Numbered from the stretch's first letter, positions 27,341 to 37,786 are shown. The stretch is DNA of 44,804 bases from Ignavibacteria bacterium (GCA_025451455.1 JANWKI010000080.1:1-44804), one strand, 5' to 3'. Translations and numbers: made by a program. Notes: generated by a model from the sequence alone, not told the origin.

Positions 27341-27724
27341 ATGAGAAAATTCAACCCATCTAAAACCGACCCCGGCAAAGTAAAGATTCTCGAAACATTC
27401 GAAAATTCTTTCCCAGCAAGGGATTACCTGATTATTCACAAAACTTCAGAGTTTACATCTCTTTGCCCCAAAACCGGGCAGCCTGATTTTGGCACGATTA
27501 CTATTACTTACATTGCAAACAAAGCATGTGTCGAGCTGAAATCGCTGAAGTTTTACCTTCAGTCATTCAGAAATGAAGGCATTTTCTATGAAAATGTCAT
27601 CAACAGGATACTTGATGACCTATCGGGATTATTAAAACCAAAATGGATGGAAGTAAAAGGTGAATTTTCTCTCAGGGGCGGGCTCTCTTCTACTGTTATT
27701 GCCGCCTTCGGCAGGAAGAAATAA
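27341..27724 (+). CDS. queF: NADPH-dependent 7-cyano-7-deazaguanine (preQ0) reductase
   Basis: FTSLCPKTGQPDFGTITITYI and VELKSLKFYLQSFRNEGIFYENVINRI QueF signatures. Confidence 0.93.
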   Translation: MRKFNPSKTDPGKVKILETFENSFPARDYLIIHKTSEFTSLCPKTGQPDFGTITITYIANKACVELKSLKFYLQSFRNEGIFYENVINRILDDLSGLLKPKWMEVKGEFSLRGGLSSTVIAAFGRKK

Positions 27725-28830
27725 TGAAAACGATCAGCAAAGATAGTTTAGATAAGATTATCGGTTACTTAAAATACAAAGGTTATAAAGTAATTGGACC
27801 TTCTGTAAGAGACGGGGCAATTATATACGATGAAATCAGCTGCATCGAAGATCTGCCGGCTGGATGGGGAGATGAACAGGAAGCCGGGCACTACAGGCTT
27901 AGAAAAAGAAATGATGGTGCACTTTTTGGTTATGCTGCCGGCCCCCAGTCATGGAAAAAATTCCTGTTCCCGGGAAAGCTGAAGTTATGGGAAGCCGAAA
28001 AAAATTCCAAAGGCTTCGAGATAACTCCTGCAAACGGACAATTTCCCAAATATGCATTTATCGGTGTGCGCTCTTGCGAGCTGCATGCTGTGTTCATTCA
28101 GGATAAGGTTTTTAATAACGGTATGTTCTCTGATACATATTATAACAAAATCCGGAAAAACATTTTTATTGCAGCTGTTAACTGTGCTGAAGCCGGCAAG
28201 ACCTGTTTCTGTGTTTCCATGAAAACCGGGCCTAAAGCTGAAGAAGGTTATGATATTGCTTTAACTGAGATAATCAATCAGGATGAACATTATTTTGTTG
28301 TTGATGAAGGTACGCCAAAAGGCAGCGAGCTGATGGAACAAATTGAATCCCTGACCTCAACAGAAGAACAATTAGCTGCAGCTGATGATGCTCTAAAGAA
28401 TGCAGAAAGTAACATGGGGAGGACTTTGGAAACCGATGGGATTAAGTCATTGCTTTATAAAAACCACGCTAACACTGTTTGGGATCAAATTGCAAAGAGG
28501 TGCCTTTCATGTGCAAATTGTACAATGGTTTGCCCGACCTGTTTTTGTTCTAATGTAGAAGATGTTACAGATCTCTCCGGAGATCACACTGAAAGATGGC
28601 GCACGTGGGATTCATGCTTCAACCTTGATTATTCAAAAGTAGCCGGCGGTAACTTCAGAACTTCTATCAAAGCAAGATACAGGCAGTGGATGACTCACAA
28701 ACTAGCTTCATGGATAGATCAATTCGGCATCTCAGGCTGTGTTGGGTGCGGAAGATGCATTACATGGTGCCCCGTTGGTATTGATATTACAAAAGAAGTA
28801 TCAAATATAAGAAAATCTCTAAAAAATTAA
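27724..28830 (+). CDS. hydB: Group 3b [NiFe] hydrogenase / sulfhydrogenase beta subunit (Fe-S)
   Basis: FIGVRSCELHAVFIQDKVF..., two 4Fe-4S motifs (CLSCANCTMVCPTCFC, CVGCGRCITWCPVGID); ATG overlaps the queF stop. Confidence 0.9.
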   Translation: MKTISKDSLDKIIGYLKYKGYKVIGPSVRDGAIIYDEISCIEDLPAGWGDEQEAGHYRLRKRNDGALFGYAAGPQSWKKFLFPGKLKLWEAEKNSKGFEITPANGQFPKYAFIGVRSCELHAVFIQDKVFNNGMFSDTYYNKIRKNIFIAAVNCAEAGKTCFCVSMKTGPKAEEGYDIALTEIINQDEHYFVVDEGTPKGSELMEQIESLTSTEEQLAAADDALKNAESNMGRTLETDGIKSLLYKNHANTVWDQIAKRCLSCANCTMVCPTCFCSNVEDVTDLSGDHTERWRTWDSCFNLDYSKVAGGNFRTSIKARYRQWMTHKLASWIDQFGISGCVGCGRCITWCPVGIDITKEVSNIRKSLKN

Positions 28831-28841
28831 TTATTTAAGTC

Positions 28842-29300
28842 ATGGAAGACCTTTCAGGAGTGCTGCGAAATCATCCGTTCATAAAGGACCTGGATGAAAA
28901 TTATCTCAAACAAATTACAGGATGTGCATCCAATGTCCTTTACCATGAAAACGATATCATTTTCAGCGAAGGTGATGAAGCTGTACAGTTTTACCTGATA
29001 AGAACCGGAAAGGTAGCTCTTGAAATAAACGGAAGAGAAAAGGGAAACGTAAGGATCCTGACAATGGGCCCCGGGCAGATACTGGGCTGGTCCTGGATAA
29101 TTTCGCCATATAAATGGCATTTTGAGGCGCGAGCGCTGGAAGATGTAAGGGCTATAGCCCTTGACGGTGAATGCCTGAGGAATAAATGCGAAGAAGACCC
29201 GAAACTTGGCTACGAAATGCTTAAAAGATTCTCTCACATTCTTGAACAGCGCCTTCAGTCAACAAGGATGCAGCTTCTGGATGTTTACAAAAGAGGTTAA
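28842..29300 (+). CDS. Stand-alone cyclic-nucleotide-binding (CAP_ED) domain protein, no HTH
   Basis: FSEGDEAVQFYLIRTGKVALEINGREKGNVRILTMGPGQILGWSW; protein ends right after the domain and a C-helix. Confidence 0.85.
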   Translation: MEDLSGVLRNHPFIKDLDENYLKQITGCASNVLYHENDIIFSEGDEAVQFYLIRTGKVALEINGREKGNVRILTMGPGQILGWSWIISPYKWHFEARALEDVRAIALDGECLRNKCEEDPKLGYEMLKRFSHILEQRLQSTRMQLLDVYKRG

Positions 29301-29317
29301 AAAAACAGGTTTAGATC

Positions 29318-30184
29318 TTGGAAAAAATATTGGAAAAAAATATCAGTATTTCACAAGTCGATCCTATGATACCCCGCCAGGTAAGGGTGAAAAAGATCTT
29401 CTGGGAAACTGAAGATGTTTTTACTTTAGAGCTTGTTTCTGAAGATTACCCGATGAGCGAATTTTATTTCAGACCCGGACAATTTAATATGCTTTATGCT
29501 TTCGGAGTCGGAGAGGCAGCAATTTCCATCAGTTCCGATTCTGCTAAGAAAAATTCAATTCTTCATAGTATTCATAAAGTTGGTTATGTAACTAATGCTC
29601 TTTCAAAACTTAAAAAAGGCGATGTTATCGGCATTCGCGGACCTTTTGGCAAAGCGTGGCCTCTTGAAGAAATTAAAGGGTATGATATTTGTATTATGGC
29701 CGGCGGCATCGGACTTGCACCGCTCAGACCTTCGATCTATTACATCCTGAAACACAGGAAACAATATGGCAAGTTTACACTTCTCTACGGAGCAAGGTCT
29801 CCGCGGGATATGTTATACCCTGTTGAACTTGAACAATGGGCCAAAAAGCATGATATTCATATCGAAACAATTGTTGATCGTGCCGATAGCATGTGGCGCG
29901 GACAGGTCGGGGTAGTGACAGAGCTGATTGATTATGCAGAGCTTGATCCTGAAAGAACAAGGTCTATGGTCTGCGGCCCGGAGATAATGATGAAATATTC
30001 GATTGATGAATTGAAAAAAAACGGTTTGAATGAAGACCAGATATATCTCTCGCTTGAAAGGAATATGAAATGCGCTCTTGGATTCTGCGGCCACTGCCAG
30101 TATGGCCCGAGTTTTGTATGCAAGGAAGGACCCGTGTTTAATTTTTCAAAGGTTAAAGATATATTTGAGATCAGGGAGTTGTAA
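29318..30184 (+). CDS. hydG: Group 3b hydrogenase gamma subunit, FAD/NAD(P)-binding oxidoreductase
   Basis: [52 protein letters not shown] 2Fe-2S motif. TTG start at 29318; ATG at 29366 is the alternative. Confidence 0.9.
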   Translation: MEKILEKNISISQVDPMIPRQVRVKKIFWETEDVFTLELVSEDYPMSEFYFRPGQFNMLYAFGVGEAAISISSDSAKKNSILHSIHKVGYVTNALSKLKKGDVIGIRGPFGKAWPLEEIKGYDICIMAGGIGLAPLRPSIYYILKHRKQYGKFTLLYGARSPRDMLYPVELEQWAKKHDIHIETIVDRADSMWRGQVGVVTELIDYAELDPERTRSMVCGPEIMMKYSIDELKKNGLNEDQIYLSLERNMKCALGFCGHCQYGPSFVCKEGPVFNFSKVKDIFEIREL

Positions 30185-30186
30185 TT

Positions 30187-30963
30187 ATGGCAAACAAGAA
30201 ACCTAAATTTGCGGTTTTTAAGATGTCTTCATGCGACGGATGCCAGCTCTCACTGCTTGATGCTGAAGATGAACTGCTTGAATTGCTGGGCGGAATTGAA
30301 CTTGCTTATTTCCCCGAAGCATCAAGCAGAATGCTCAAAGGCCCGTATGATATTGGCCTTGTTGAAGGAAGTATTACAACGCCGCGAAATGTGGAAGAGA
30401 TCAGGCAGATAAGAAAAGAATGTAAAATTCTTATCACAATCGGAGCATGTGCAACAGCAGGCGGCATACAGGCGCTCAGAAACTGGAAAGATGTCAAAGA
30501 GTTTACTAAGATAGTTTATGCATCTCCCGAATATATTTCCACGCTTAACAGGTCTCTGCCTGTAAGCTCGTATGTACATGTTGATTTTGAACTGCGCGGG
30601 TGCCCTATAAATAAATATCAGCTTATCGAAGTTCTGAAAGCATTTCTCAATCACAGGAAACCCAATATTGCCACGCGAAGCGTTTGCGTTGACTGCAAAT
30701 TGAAGGGTAATGTCTGCGTAATGGTCGCCCGCAGCACTCCCTGCCTTGGACCTGTAACACAGGGCGGCTGTAATGCTCTTTGTCCCTCTTATGACAGGGG
30801 CTGCTTCGGATGCTACGGGCCTATGGATTCGACAAATACTTCTTCTCTTGCTGCTGAGTTCAGGGAAATGGGCGAGACAAATTATGAGATCATGAATGTG
30901 TTCCGGAGTTATAATGCTTATGCTGAGCCGTTTAGAAAAGAAAGCGAAGCAAATGAAAAGTAA
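30187..30963 (+). CDS. hydD: Group 3b [NiFe] hydrogenase small (delta) subunit
   Basis: [67 protein letters not shown]. Confidence 0.92.
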   Translation: MANKKPKFAVFKMSSCDGCQLSLLDAEDELLELLGGIELAYFPEASSRMLKGPYDIGLVEGSITTPRNVEEIRQIRKECKILITIGACATAGGIQALRNWKDVKEFTKIVYASPEYISTLNRSLPVSSYVHVDFELRGCPINKYQLIEVLKAFLNHRKPNIATRSVCVDCKLKGNVCVMVARSTPCLGPVTQGGCNALCPSYDRGCFGCYGPMDSTNTSSLAAEFREMGETNYEIMNVFRSYNAYAEPFRKESEANEK

Positions 30964-32242
30964 GACCATAAAAGTTGATTATATGGCACGCGTCGAAGGC
31001 GAGGGTGCGCTTTATCTGAAAATAAAACAGGGAAAAGTTGAAGACGTTAAGCTGAAGATATTTGAACCGCCAAGATTTTTTGAAGCTTTCTTAAGGGGAA
31101 GGTCATACAAGGAAGCACCGGATATTACCGCAAGGATCTGCGGTATTTGCCCTGTGGCTTACCAGATGAGCGCCGTTCATGCAATAGAATATGCATTCGA
31201 AACAAAGATATCGCCTGAGGTCAGGGAATTAAGAAGGCTGCTTTACTGCGGCGAGTGGATAGAAAGCCACACGCTTCATCTCTACATGCTTCATGCTCCG
31301 GATTTCCTTGGATATGACGATGTTGTGCAGATGTCAAAAGACCACCCCGAGATCGTTAAAAAAGCGCTGCGTCTCAAAAAGACAGGCAACGATATAATGA
31401 ACCTGGTTGGCGGAAGAGAAATTCATCCTATCAATGTTAAAGTCGGCGGATTCTATAAGACTCCGGCCAAAAAAGAGCTCATGGCAATGTATGATAATAT
31501 TAAATGGGCGCGTGATGCAGCAATTGATACAGTAAGGTTTGCAGCAACCTTTCAATTCCCGGATTTCGTACAGGATTATGAATGCGTCTCTCTTGTTCAT
31601 CCCGATGAATATCCTTTCAATGAAGGAAGAATAATATCAAACAAAGGGGTCGATATCCATCCCAACCAGTATGATTATTTTTTCAGGGAAGAACATGTTG
31701 AGCATTCACATGCGCTTCATTCAAGAATAAGGGAAAGAGATAATTATCTCGTAGGCCCGATAGCAAGGTATAACCTGAATTATGATAAGTTAACCAACAC
31801 CTGCAAAGAAGTGGCAGCGGAAATCGGCCTTGGCACTGAATGCTGTAATCCTTTTAAGAGTATTATTATAAGGGGTATCGAAACCCTTTATTCCTGTGAA
31901 GAGGCGCTGAGGATCATCGAAAATTATGAACAGCCCGAATTTCCTGCAGTTGAAGTAGAGCCGAAGGAAGCTGCCGGTTATGCCTGCACAGAAGCTCCAA
32001 GAGGTATGATCTACCACAGCTACAGGATAGGGAGCGACGGATTGATAGAAGACGCAAAGATAGTTCCGCCGACATCACAGAACCAAAAAACAATTGAAAA
32101 CGATTTGAGGAATTTTGTACCAATGTACGCAGATCTTCCGGATAAAGATCTTGTCTGGAAGTGCGAACAGGCTGTAAGGAATTATGACCCGTGCATTTCG
32201 TGTGCGACACATTTTCTTAAACTAAACATAGTGCGTGAGTAA
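30953..32242 (+). CDS. hydA: Group 3b [NiFe] hydrogenase large (alpha) subunit
   Basis: L1 [15 protein letters not shown] and L2 [14 protein letters not shown] at 30953 overlaps the end of the small subunit. Confidence 0.94.
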   Translation: MKSKTIKVDYMARVEGEGALYLKIKQGKVEDVKLKIFEPPRFFEAFLRGRSYKEAPDITARICGICPVAYQMSAVHAIEYAFETKISPEVRELRRLLYCGEWIESHTLHLYMLHAPDFLGYDDVVQMSKDHPEIVKKALRLKKTGNDIMNLVGGREIHPINVKVGGFYKTPAKKELMAMYDNIKWARDAAIDTVRFAATFQFPDFVQDYECVSLVHPDEYPFNEGRIISNKGVDIHPNQYDYFFREEHVEHSHALHSRIRERDNYLVGPIARYNLNYDKLTNTCKEVAAEIGLGTECCNPFKSIIIRGIETLYSCEEALRIIENYEQPEFPAVEVEPKEAAGYACTEAPRGMIYHSYRIGSDGLIEDAKIVPPTSQNQKTIENDLRNFVPMYADLPDKDLVWKCEQAVRNYDPCISCATHFLKLNIVRE

Positions 32243-32259
32243 AACCCGCATTAAATACA

Positions 32260-32742
32260 ATGAAAGATTCACCCGTATTAATAATTGGAATTGGCAACGA
32301 ATACAGATCCGATGACGCAGCAGGGCTGCTGGCAGCAAGAAAGATAAGAACACTTGGCATAAAAGGACTTGATGTAACAGAAAATAACGGCGACGGTGCA
32401 GATCTTATTGAGAAATGGACCGGCAGGAAACTTGTTATCCTGATAGACGCAGTTTTATCCGGCTCTGCCCCGGGCACCATCCACAGATTCGACCTTCCGG
32501 GACCCGAGCTTCCCCCGGAATTATTCAGATTTTCAACTCACCTTTTCAGCGTAAACCAGGCTATATATCTTTCAGCTTCTCTGGGTAAATTACCCGGAAA
32601 ACTTGTCGTCATAGGCATTGAAGCAGCTTCATTTGATGCGGGCACGGGCCTTACGGCGGAAGTTGAATCAGCAGTTAATAATATTGAGCATATTCTACAA
32701 AATGAAATCATAAAACCTAAAACCAAAGGAGTAAATTATTGA
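32260..32742 (+). CDS. Hydrogenase maturation protease (for the 3b large subunit)
   Basis: LIIGIGNEYRSDDAAGLLAARKI; HupD/HyaD-like. Confidence 0.9.
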   Translation: MKDSPVLIIGIGNEYRSDDAAGLLAARKIRTLGIKGLDVTENNGDGADLIEKWTGRKLVILIDAVLSGSAPGTIHRFDLPGPELPPELFRFSTHLFSVNQAIYLSASLGKLPGKLVVIGIEAASFDAGTGLTAEVESAVNNIEHILQNEIIKPKTKGVNY

Positions 32743-33389
32743 TGGATACGACCATTGATGTTAAAGCGTTTGCACCAAGTGGGGCTACAAATGGCTACAG
32801 GGATATACACAGAAAAATTAAATATGAAAGCGAATTAAATAAAGGATTTAAGAACCGGGTTGCTGAGCTTTCTCATGGTGAAAAACTCTACAGCTGTATA
32901 CAGTGCGGCACCTGCAGCGCTGCATGCCCGGTAAGCCATTACATGGATTATACGCCCCGAAAGATAATTCAGATGGTTAGAGAAGGATTTAAGAGCGAGG
33001 TTTTGAGCAGCTCAACAGTATGGCTTTGCGCATCATGCTACGCCTGTACTCAGGAGTGCCCAAAGGGAATTAAGATAACCGATGTTATGTATGCTCTCAA
33101 AAGAGAAGCAATATCAGGCGGTATCTATCCAAAACGTTTCCCCTCTGCTGTACTTGCTGGCAGTTTTTTTAAGCAGGTACTTAGCTTTGGCAGAAACAGC
33201 GAAGGCCCGCTTTTACTGAAAATGTACATGAAAACCAACCCATTAATGCTCTTTAAAAATATGAAACTCGGCTTTAAACTGTGGAAAACCGGAAGGCTCT
33301 CGCTGAAGACTGAAAAAACATGCAAAAAAGGAGACCTTAAAAAACTGCTGAGTGATATTGATAAACAGAGGGAGGAAGTAACTTTATGA
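32742..33389 (+). CDS. hdrC: Heterodisulfide reductase subunit C-like protein
   Basis: CIQCGTCSAACPVS and CASCYACTQECPKGIK; ATG at 32742 in TGATG overlap with the protease. Confidence 0.92.
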   Translation: MDTTIDVKAFAPSGATNGYRDIHRKIKYESELNKGFKNRVAELSHGEKLYSCIQCGTCSAACPVSHYMDYTPRKIIQMVREGFKSEVLSSSTVWLCASCYACTQECPKGIKITDVMYALKREAISGGIYPKRFPSAVLAGSFFKQVLSFGRNSEGPLLLKMYMKTNPLMLFKNMKLGFKLWKTGRLSLKTEKTCKKGDLKKLLSDIDKQREEVTL

Positions 33390-34288
33390 GATATCTATAT
33401 TATCCGGGATGCTCGCTAAAGTGCACCGGAAGGTCGTATGAAGAATCACTGCTTCCTGTATTTGATGAATTAAAGATCGATTACGTTGAGTTAAATGACT
33501 GGAATTGCTGCGGTGCAACCGCTTACATGGCAGTAGATGAAGCAAAAGCATTTGCAATCGCCTCCAGAAATCTTGCTCTTGCAGAAGAACAGTTCAAAAA
33601 CGAAAAGGAAATTAATATAATCGCTCCCTGCAGCGCATGCTATATGGTCCTTCTTAAAACCAAGAATTACCTTGACTCAAACAAATTTGAACTCGCAAAG
33701 ATAAAAGCCGCACTCAGGGAATCCGGATTGAATTATGAGGGAAAAGTCAGGATACGCCATCCGCTTGATGTGCTGGTTAATGACCTTGGTGTAAAAGAAA
33801 TCGCAAAAGCAGTCAAATACCCCTTAAAAGGTATTAAAGTAGCATCATATTACGGATGCCAGACTGTCAGGCCCATCTCTACATTTGACGATGCAAGAGA
33901 TCCCCATACAATGGATGATCTTGTAAAGGCAATTGGCGCAGAACCAGTTGACTGGCCGCTAAAGACAAGGTGCTGCGGCGCCAGCTTAACCGGAATTGTT
34001 GAAAAGGTCGGTTTACCCTTAAGCTATGTTATCCTTAACGAAGCTGCTAAGAGAAGAGCAGATGTTGTTGCTACTTCGTGTCCTTTATGCCAGTTTAACC
34101 TGGAATGCTATCAGACAAACATTAATACTAAATATCAAAGCGATCTTCGTATTGGTGTGGTATATTTCTCACAGCTCATGGGCCTTGCTCTTGGCATCAG
34201 CCCCAAAAAGCTGGGAATGGACAGATTATTTATCAAACCTGAAATTGTATATAAGGCCGTGAAAGGAGGCGAAACAGTTTATGTTTAG
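33386..34288 (+). CDS. hdrB: Heterodisulfide reductase subunit B-like protein with two CCG domains
   Basis: YYPGCSLKCTGRSYEES..NWNCCGATAY..APCSACYM and YYGCQTVRP..TRCCGASLTG..SCPLCQFNLE. Confidence 0.93.
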   Translation: MRYLYYPGCSLKCTGRSYEESLLPVFDELKIDYVELNDWNCCGATAYMAVDEAKAFAIASRNLALAEEQFKNEKEINIIAPCSACYMVLLKTKNYLDSNKFELAKIKAALRESGLNYEGKVRIRHPLDVLVNDLGVKEIAKAVKYPLKGIKVASYYGCQTVRPISTFDDARDPHTMDDLVKAIGAEPVDWPLKTRCCGASLTGIVEKVGLPLSYVILNEAAKRRADVVATSCPLCQFNLECYQTNINTKYQSDLRIGVVYFSQLMGLALGISPKKLGMDRLFIKPEIVYKAVKGGETVYV

Positions 34289-36314
34289 TACTAACGGAAA
34301 TAATACTCCAAGAATCGGGTTCTATGTTTGCCATTGCGGTCATAATATTGCATCGCTTGTGGATGTTGAGGAAGTACGGAAATATGTTGCAACGCTTCCC
34401 GGTGTTGTTGTTTCTCGGGATTATAAATATATGTGTTCCGATCCCGGCCAGGAACTTATTCAGCAGGATATTAAAGAAAACAAGCTCAACAGGATAGTTG
34501 TAGCATCATGCTCTCCCCTCCTTCACGAGCATACTTTCCGCGTCGCTACAGAAAAAGCGGGGCTGAATCCTTACTTTTTCCACATGGTTAATATCAGGGA
34601 AAATGTTTCCTGGGTTCTTGATAACAGGGAAATTGCTACCGAAAAATCCAAAGACCTTGCAAGAGCGGCTATCAGGAGAGTATTCTTCCACAAACCGCTT
34701 GAAAAAAAGACAGTACCGATAAATCCGGCTGTATTAATTGTGGGCGGAGGAATTGCAGGTATTCAAGCTGCATTGACTATAGCTAACGCCGGCAAGAAAG
34801 TTTACCTTGTCGAGCGCGATGCCACCATCGGAGGCCATATGGCAATGTTCGATAAGACATTTCCGACCCTTGACTGCGCGGCATGTATTTTGACACCAAA
34901 AATGTCGGCGGTCAAATCACATCCAAATATTACACTCTGGACATACTCAGAAGTCGAAAAAATTGACGGATTTGTAGGCGACTATCATGTAAAAGTAAAA
35001 CGCAAACCCCGTTACGTAATTGAAGACCTTTGTGTTGGCTGTATGGATTGCATCGAAGCATGTATCTATAAGGAAGCAAAGTACCCTGATGAATTTAATC
35101 AGGGTCTGAGCAAAAGGAAACCGATTTACATTCCGTTCCCGCAGGCTACTCCAATGGTTGTTCTTTTCGATCCTGAAACCTGTATTGATTTCAAGAGCCA
35201 CAGATGCAAGAAAACATGTATCGAGGCTTGCGACAGAGATGCAATTGATCTTAAGCAGGTTGCAACTTATGAAAATATCAATGTAGGTACTGTCATACTT
35301 TCAACCGGGTTTCAAACTTATGATGCTAAACTCTCACCGCAATACGGTTACGGCAAGTTCCCGAATGTTTACACATCACTTGAAGTCGAGCGCCTTGTTA
35401 ACGCATCGGGACCTACGGGAGGTGAAGTAATAACCAGGGACGGAAAGAGACCGAAATCTGTGGGCATAATCCATTGTGTTGGTTCACGCGATGAAAAGAG
35501 CCATAAATGGTGTTCGCGTGTTTGCTGCATGTATTCTCTTAAACTCGCGCACCTGATAAAAGAGCATACCGGTGCAGAGGTCTATAACTTCTACATTGAT
35601 ATGAGGACTCCCGGAAAGGGATATGAAGAATTCTACGATAAACTGATGAATGAAGGTGTTCATTTTGTCCGGGGGCGTGTTGCTGAAGTTACTGACTGGG
35701 CAATTATACCAGAGGAAGAACAAAAACTCACTATAAGGGTCGAAGATACACTTATCGGTGTAGTTAGAAGGATACCTGTTGATATGGTGGTTCTTGCAGT
35801 TGGTATGGAGCCGAAAGATGACGCTTCGGAGATCAGGAGATTGTTCAATATCTCCTGCTCAAACGAAGGATTTTTCCTTGAGCGTCACCCGAAACTCGCC
35901 CCGGTAAATACTTTTACTGACGGCATATTTATTGCCGGTGCATGCCAAGGGCCGCGTGATATTCCGGATACAGTTGCGCAGGCAGGTGCTGCTGCAGCAG
36001 AGTGTCTCTCGCTTATCAGCGCAGGCAGTATTGAACTTGAACCTAACACGGCAAGTATAATAGAAAAATACTGCTCGGGATGCAAATCATGCATTCCGCT
36101 TTGCCCTTATACCGCGATATCTTTCAAGGAAGATATCAAAAAAGCATATATCAACGAGGCATTATGCAAAGGCTGCGGAACCTGTGTTGCAGCTTGCCCG
36201 TCCGGTTCTATTTTGCAGAATCTGTTCGAAGATGATCAGATATTCAGTGAAATTGACGGACTCTTGAAATTCGCAGGTATTGAACCAGAGAAAAAGGAGG
36301 TTTTACATGCATAA
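34281..36314 (+). CDS. hdrA: Heterodisulfide reductase subunit A-like FAD/Fe-S protein
   Basis: GFYVCHCGHNIASLVD, VGGGIAGIQAALTIANAGKKVYLVE, LDCAACILTPKM, multiple CxxCxxCxxxC motifs. Confidence 0.95.
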   Translation: MFSTNGNNTPRIGFYVCHCGHNIASLVDVEEVRKYVATLPGVVVSRDYKYMCSDPGQELIQQDIKENKLNRIVVASCSPLLHEHTFRVATEKAGLNPYFFHMVNIRENVSWVLDNREIATEKSKDLARAAIRRVFFHKPLEKKTVPINPAVLIVGGGIAGIQAALTIANAGKKVYLVERDATIGGHMAMFDKTFPTLDCAACILTPKMSAVKSHPNITLWTYSEVEKIDGFVGDYHVKVKRKPRYVIEDLCVGCMDCIEACIYKEAKYPDEFNQGLSKRKPIYIPFPQATPMVVLFDPETCIDFKSHRCKKTCIEACDRDAIDLKQVATYENINVGTVILSTGFQTYDAKLSPQYGYGKFPNVYTSLEVERLVNASGPTGGEVITRDGKRPKSVGIIHCVGSRDEKSHKWCSRVCCMYSLKLAHLIKEHTGAEVYNFYIDMRTPGKGYEEFYDKLMNEGVHFVRGRVAEVTDWAIIPEEEQKLTIRVEDTLIGVVRRIPVDMVVLAVGMEPKDDASEIRRLFNISCSNEGFFLERHPKLAPVNTFTDGIFIAGACQGPRDIPDTVAQAGAAAAECLSLISAGSIELEPNTASIIEKYCSGCKSCIPLCPYTAISFKEDIKKAYINEALCKGCGTCVAACPSGSILQNLFEDDQIFSEIDGLLKFAGIEPEKKEVLHA

Positions 36315-36804
36315 TATAGAAAAGAAATGGGAACCAAAGATAATTGCATTTTTCTGCAACTGGTGCACATATACTGCTGCTGATCTTGCAGGAGTATCCC
36401 GGCTTAAATACGCTCCGAATGTCAGGGTCATCAGGATAATGTGTTCCGGAAGGGTTGATCCCCAGTTCATAATGCAGGCTTTGGCAAGCGGCGCTGATGG
36501 TGTCCTGATCGGCGGCTGTCACCCAGGTGATTGCCACTATTCTGAAGGTAATTACAAAATGCTCCGGCGATTCCGCCTGCTGCAGAGGGTATTCAAGTCA
36601 ATGGGAATTGATGAAAAAAGATGCCGGCTTGAATGGATCTCTGCTTCCGAAGGCGATAAAGTAAAAACAGTTATCAACGATATGGTAGAACAAATTCAGA
36701 AACTCGGACCATTGGCTCTTCCCGAAAGAATGGCAGATCTAGATAAAGAGATAGAGGAAATTGAAAAAGAAATCAGTAAAGAGGAGGTGGTTGAACATGC
36801 CTGA
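36307..36804 (+). CDS. mvhD: MvhD-type iron-sulfur subunit
   Basis: FFCNWCTYTAADLAGVSRLKYAPNVRVIRIMCSGRVDPQFIMQALASGADGVLIGGCHPGDCHY; ATG at 36307 with AGGAGG 6 nt upstream. Confidence 0.93.
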   Translation: MHNIEKKWEPKIIAFFCNWCTYTAADLAGVSRLKYAPNVRVIRIMCSGRVDPQFIMQALASGADGVLIGGCHPGDCHYSEGNYKMLRRFRLLQRVFKSMGIDEKRCRLEWISASEGDKVKTVINDMVEQIQKLGPLALPERMADLDKEIEEIEKEISKEEVVEHA

Positions 36805-37786
36805 TAAACCTAAAATTGGATTCTACTGGTGTGCTTCATGCGGCGGATGCGAAGAATCAGTTGTTGATCTCGCCGAAGATATATTAATGGTAGCCGGCGC
36901 AGTTGATATAGTCTTCTGGCCGGTCGCAATGGATTTCAAAAAATCAGATGTGCAGGCTATGGAAGACCGCTCAATTCTTGTAACTATGATAAACGGTGCC
37001 ATAAGGACTTCCGAACAGGAAGAAATGGCAAGGCTTATAAGAAGAAAAAGCAAGCTGATCATAGCTTACGGTTCATGCGCACATCTCGGAGGTATCCCCT
37101 CGCTTGCAAACGAATTCGAAAGAGCTGAAATATTAAAATACATATATGATGATGCGCCCTCGGTGATAAACGAAGAAAGGACCCGGCCGCAGACTGAGTT
37201 TCGGCATAATTCAAGGAACATCACGCTTCCGGAATTCAGAAATATGGTGCGCACACTTGACCAGGTAATTGATGTTGATTATTACCTGCCGGGTTGCCCC
37301 CCAACACCAAAGCTGCTTAAGCAGGCTGTGCTTACTTTACTTTCGGGAGAGCTTCCGCCAAAAGGCACGGTACTTTCTCCGGATACAGCTCTTTGTGAGG
37401 AATGCCCGAGGAAGGATTCTAAACCTACAGACCTTTCCTTCACTCATTTTACAAGGCCGCATATGATACTCTTTGATAACACTAAATGCATGCTCGCACA
37501 GGGCCTTGTTTGTATGGGTCCGGCTACAAGGGCAGGATGCGAAGCTGTTTGCATTAACGGCAATATGCCGTGCAGCGGATGCTTTGGCCCGACATCCAGG
37601 GTAAGAGATCAGGGAGCAAAAATACTTTCTTCAATATGCTCTAATATGCATTCAAACACCGAAGAAAAGATAGACCTGGTGCTTGATGAGATTCCCGATC
37701 CGGTAGGAACGTTTTACAGGTACGGACTTGCAGCTTCACTTCTTAGAAAAAAAATAGTGGAAGGACAGTTAGAAGATGATAAATAA
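36797..37786 (+). CDS. mvhG: Group 3c-type [NiFe] hydrogenase small subunit
   Basis: FYWCASCGGCEESVVDLAEDIL, AYGSCAHLGGIPSLAN, PGCPPTPKLLKQ, CSGCFGPTSRVRDQGAK; ATG at 36797. Confidence 0.92.
   Translation: MPDKPKIGFYWCASCGGCEESVVDLAEDILMVAGAVDIVFWPVAMDFKKSDVQAMEDRSILVTMINGAIRTSEQEEMARLIRRKSKLIIAYGSCAHLGGIPSLANEFERAEILKYIYDDAPSVINEERTRPQTEFRHNSRNITLPEFRNMVRTLDQVIDVDYYLPGCPPTPKLLKQAVLTLLSGELPPKGTVLSPDTALCEECPRKDSKPTDLSFTHFTRPHMILFDNTKCMLAQGLVCMGPATRAGCEAVCINGNMPCSGCFGPTSRVRDQGAKILSSICSNMHSNTEEKIDLVLDEIPDPVGTFYRYGLAASLLRKKIVEGQLEDDK

Noticed and set aside
30322-30969. 215-aa minus-strand ORF opposite hydD
   Set aside because: Complete overlap with a confidently assigned hydrogenase small subunit; its translation has no recognisable domain, so a shadow ORF.
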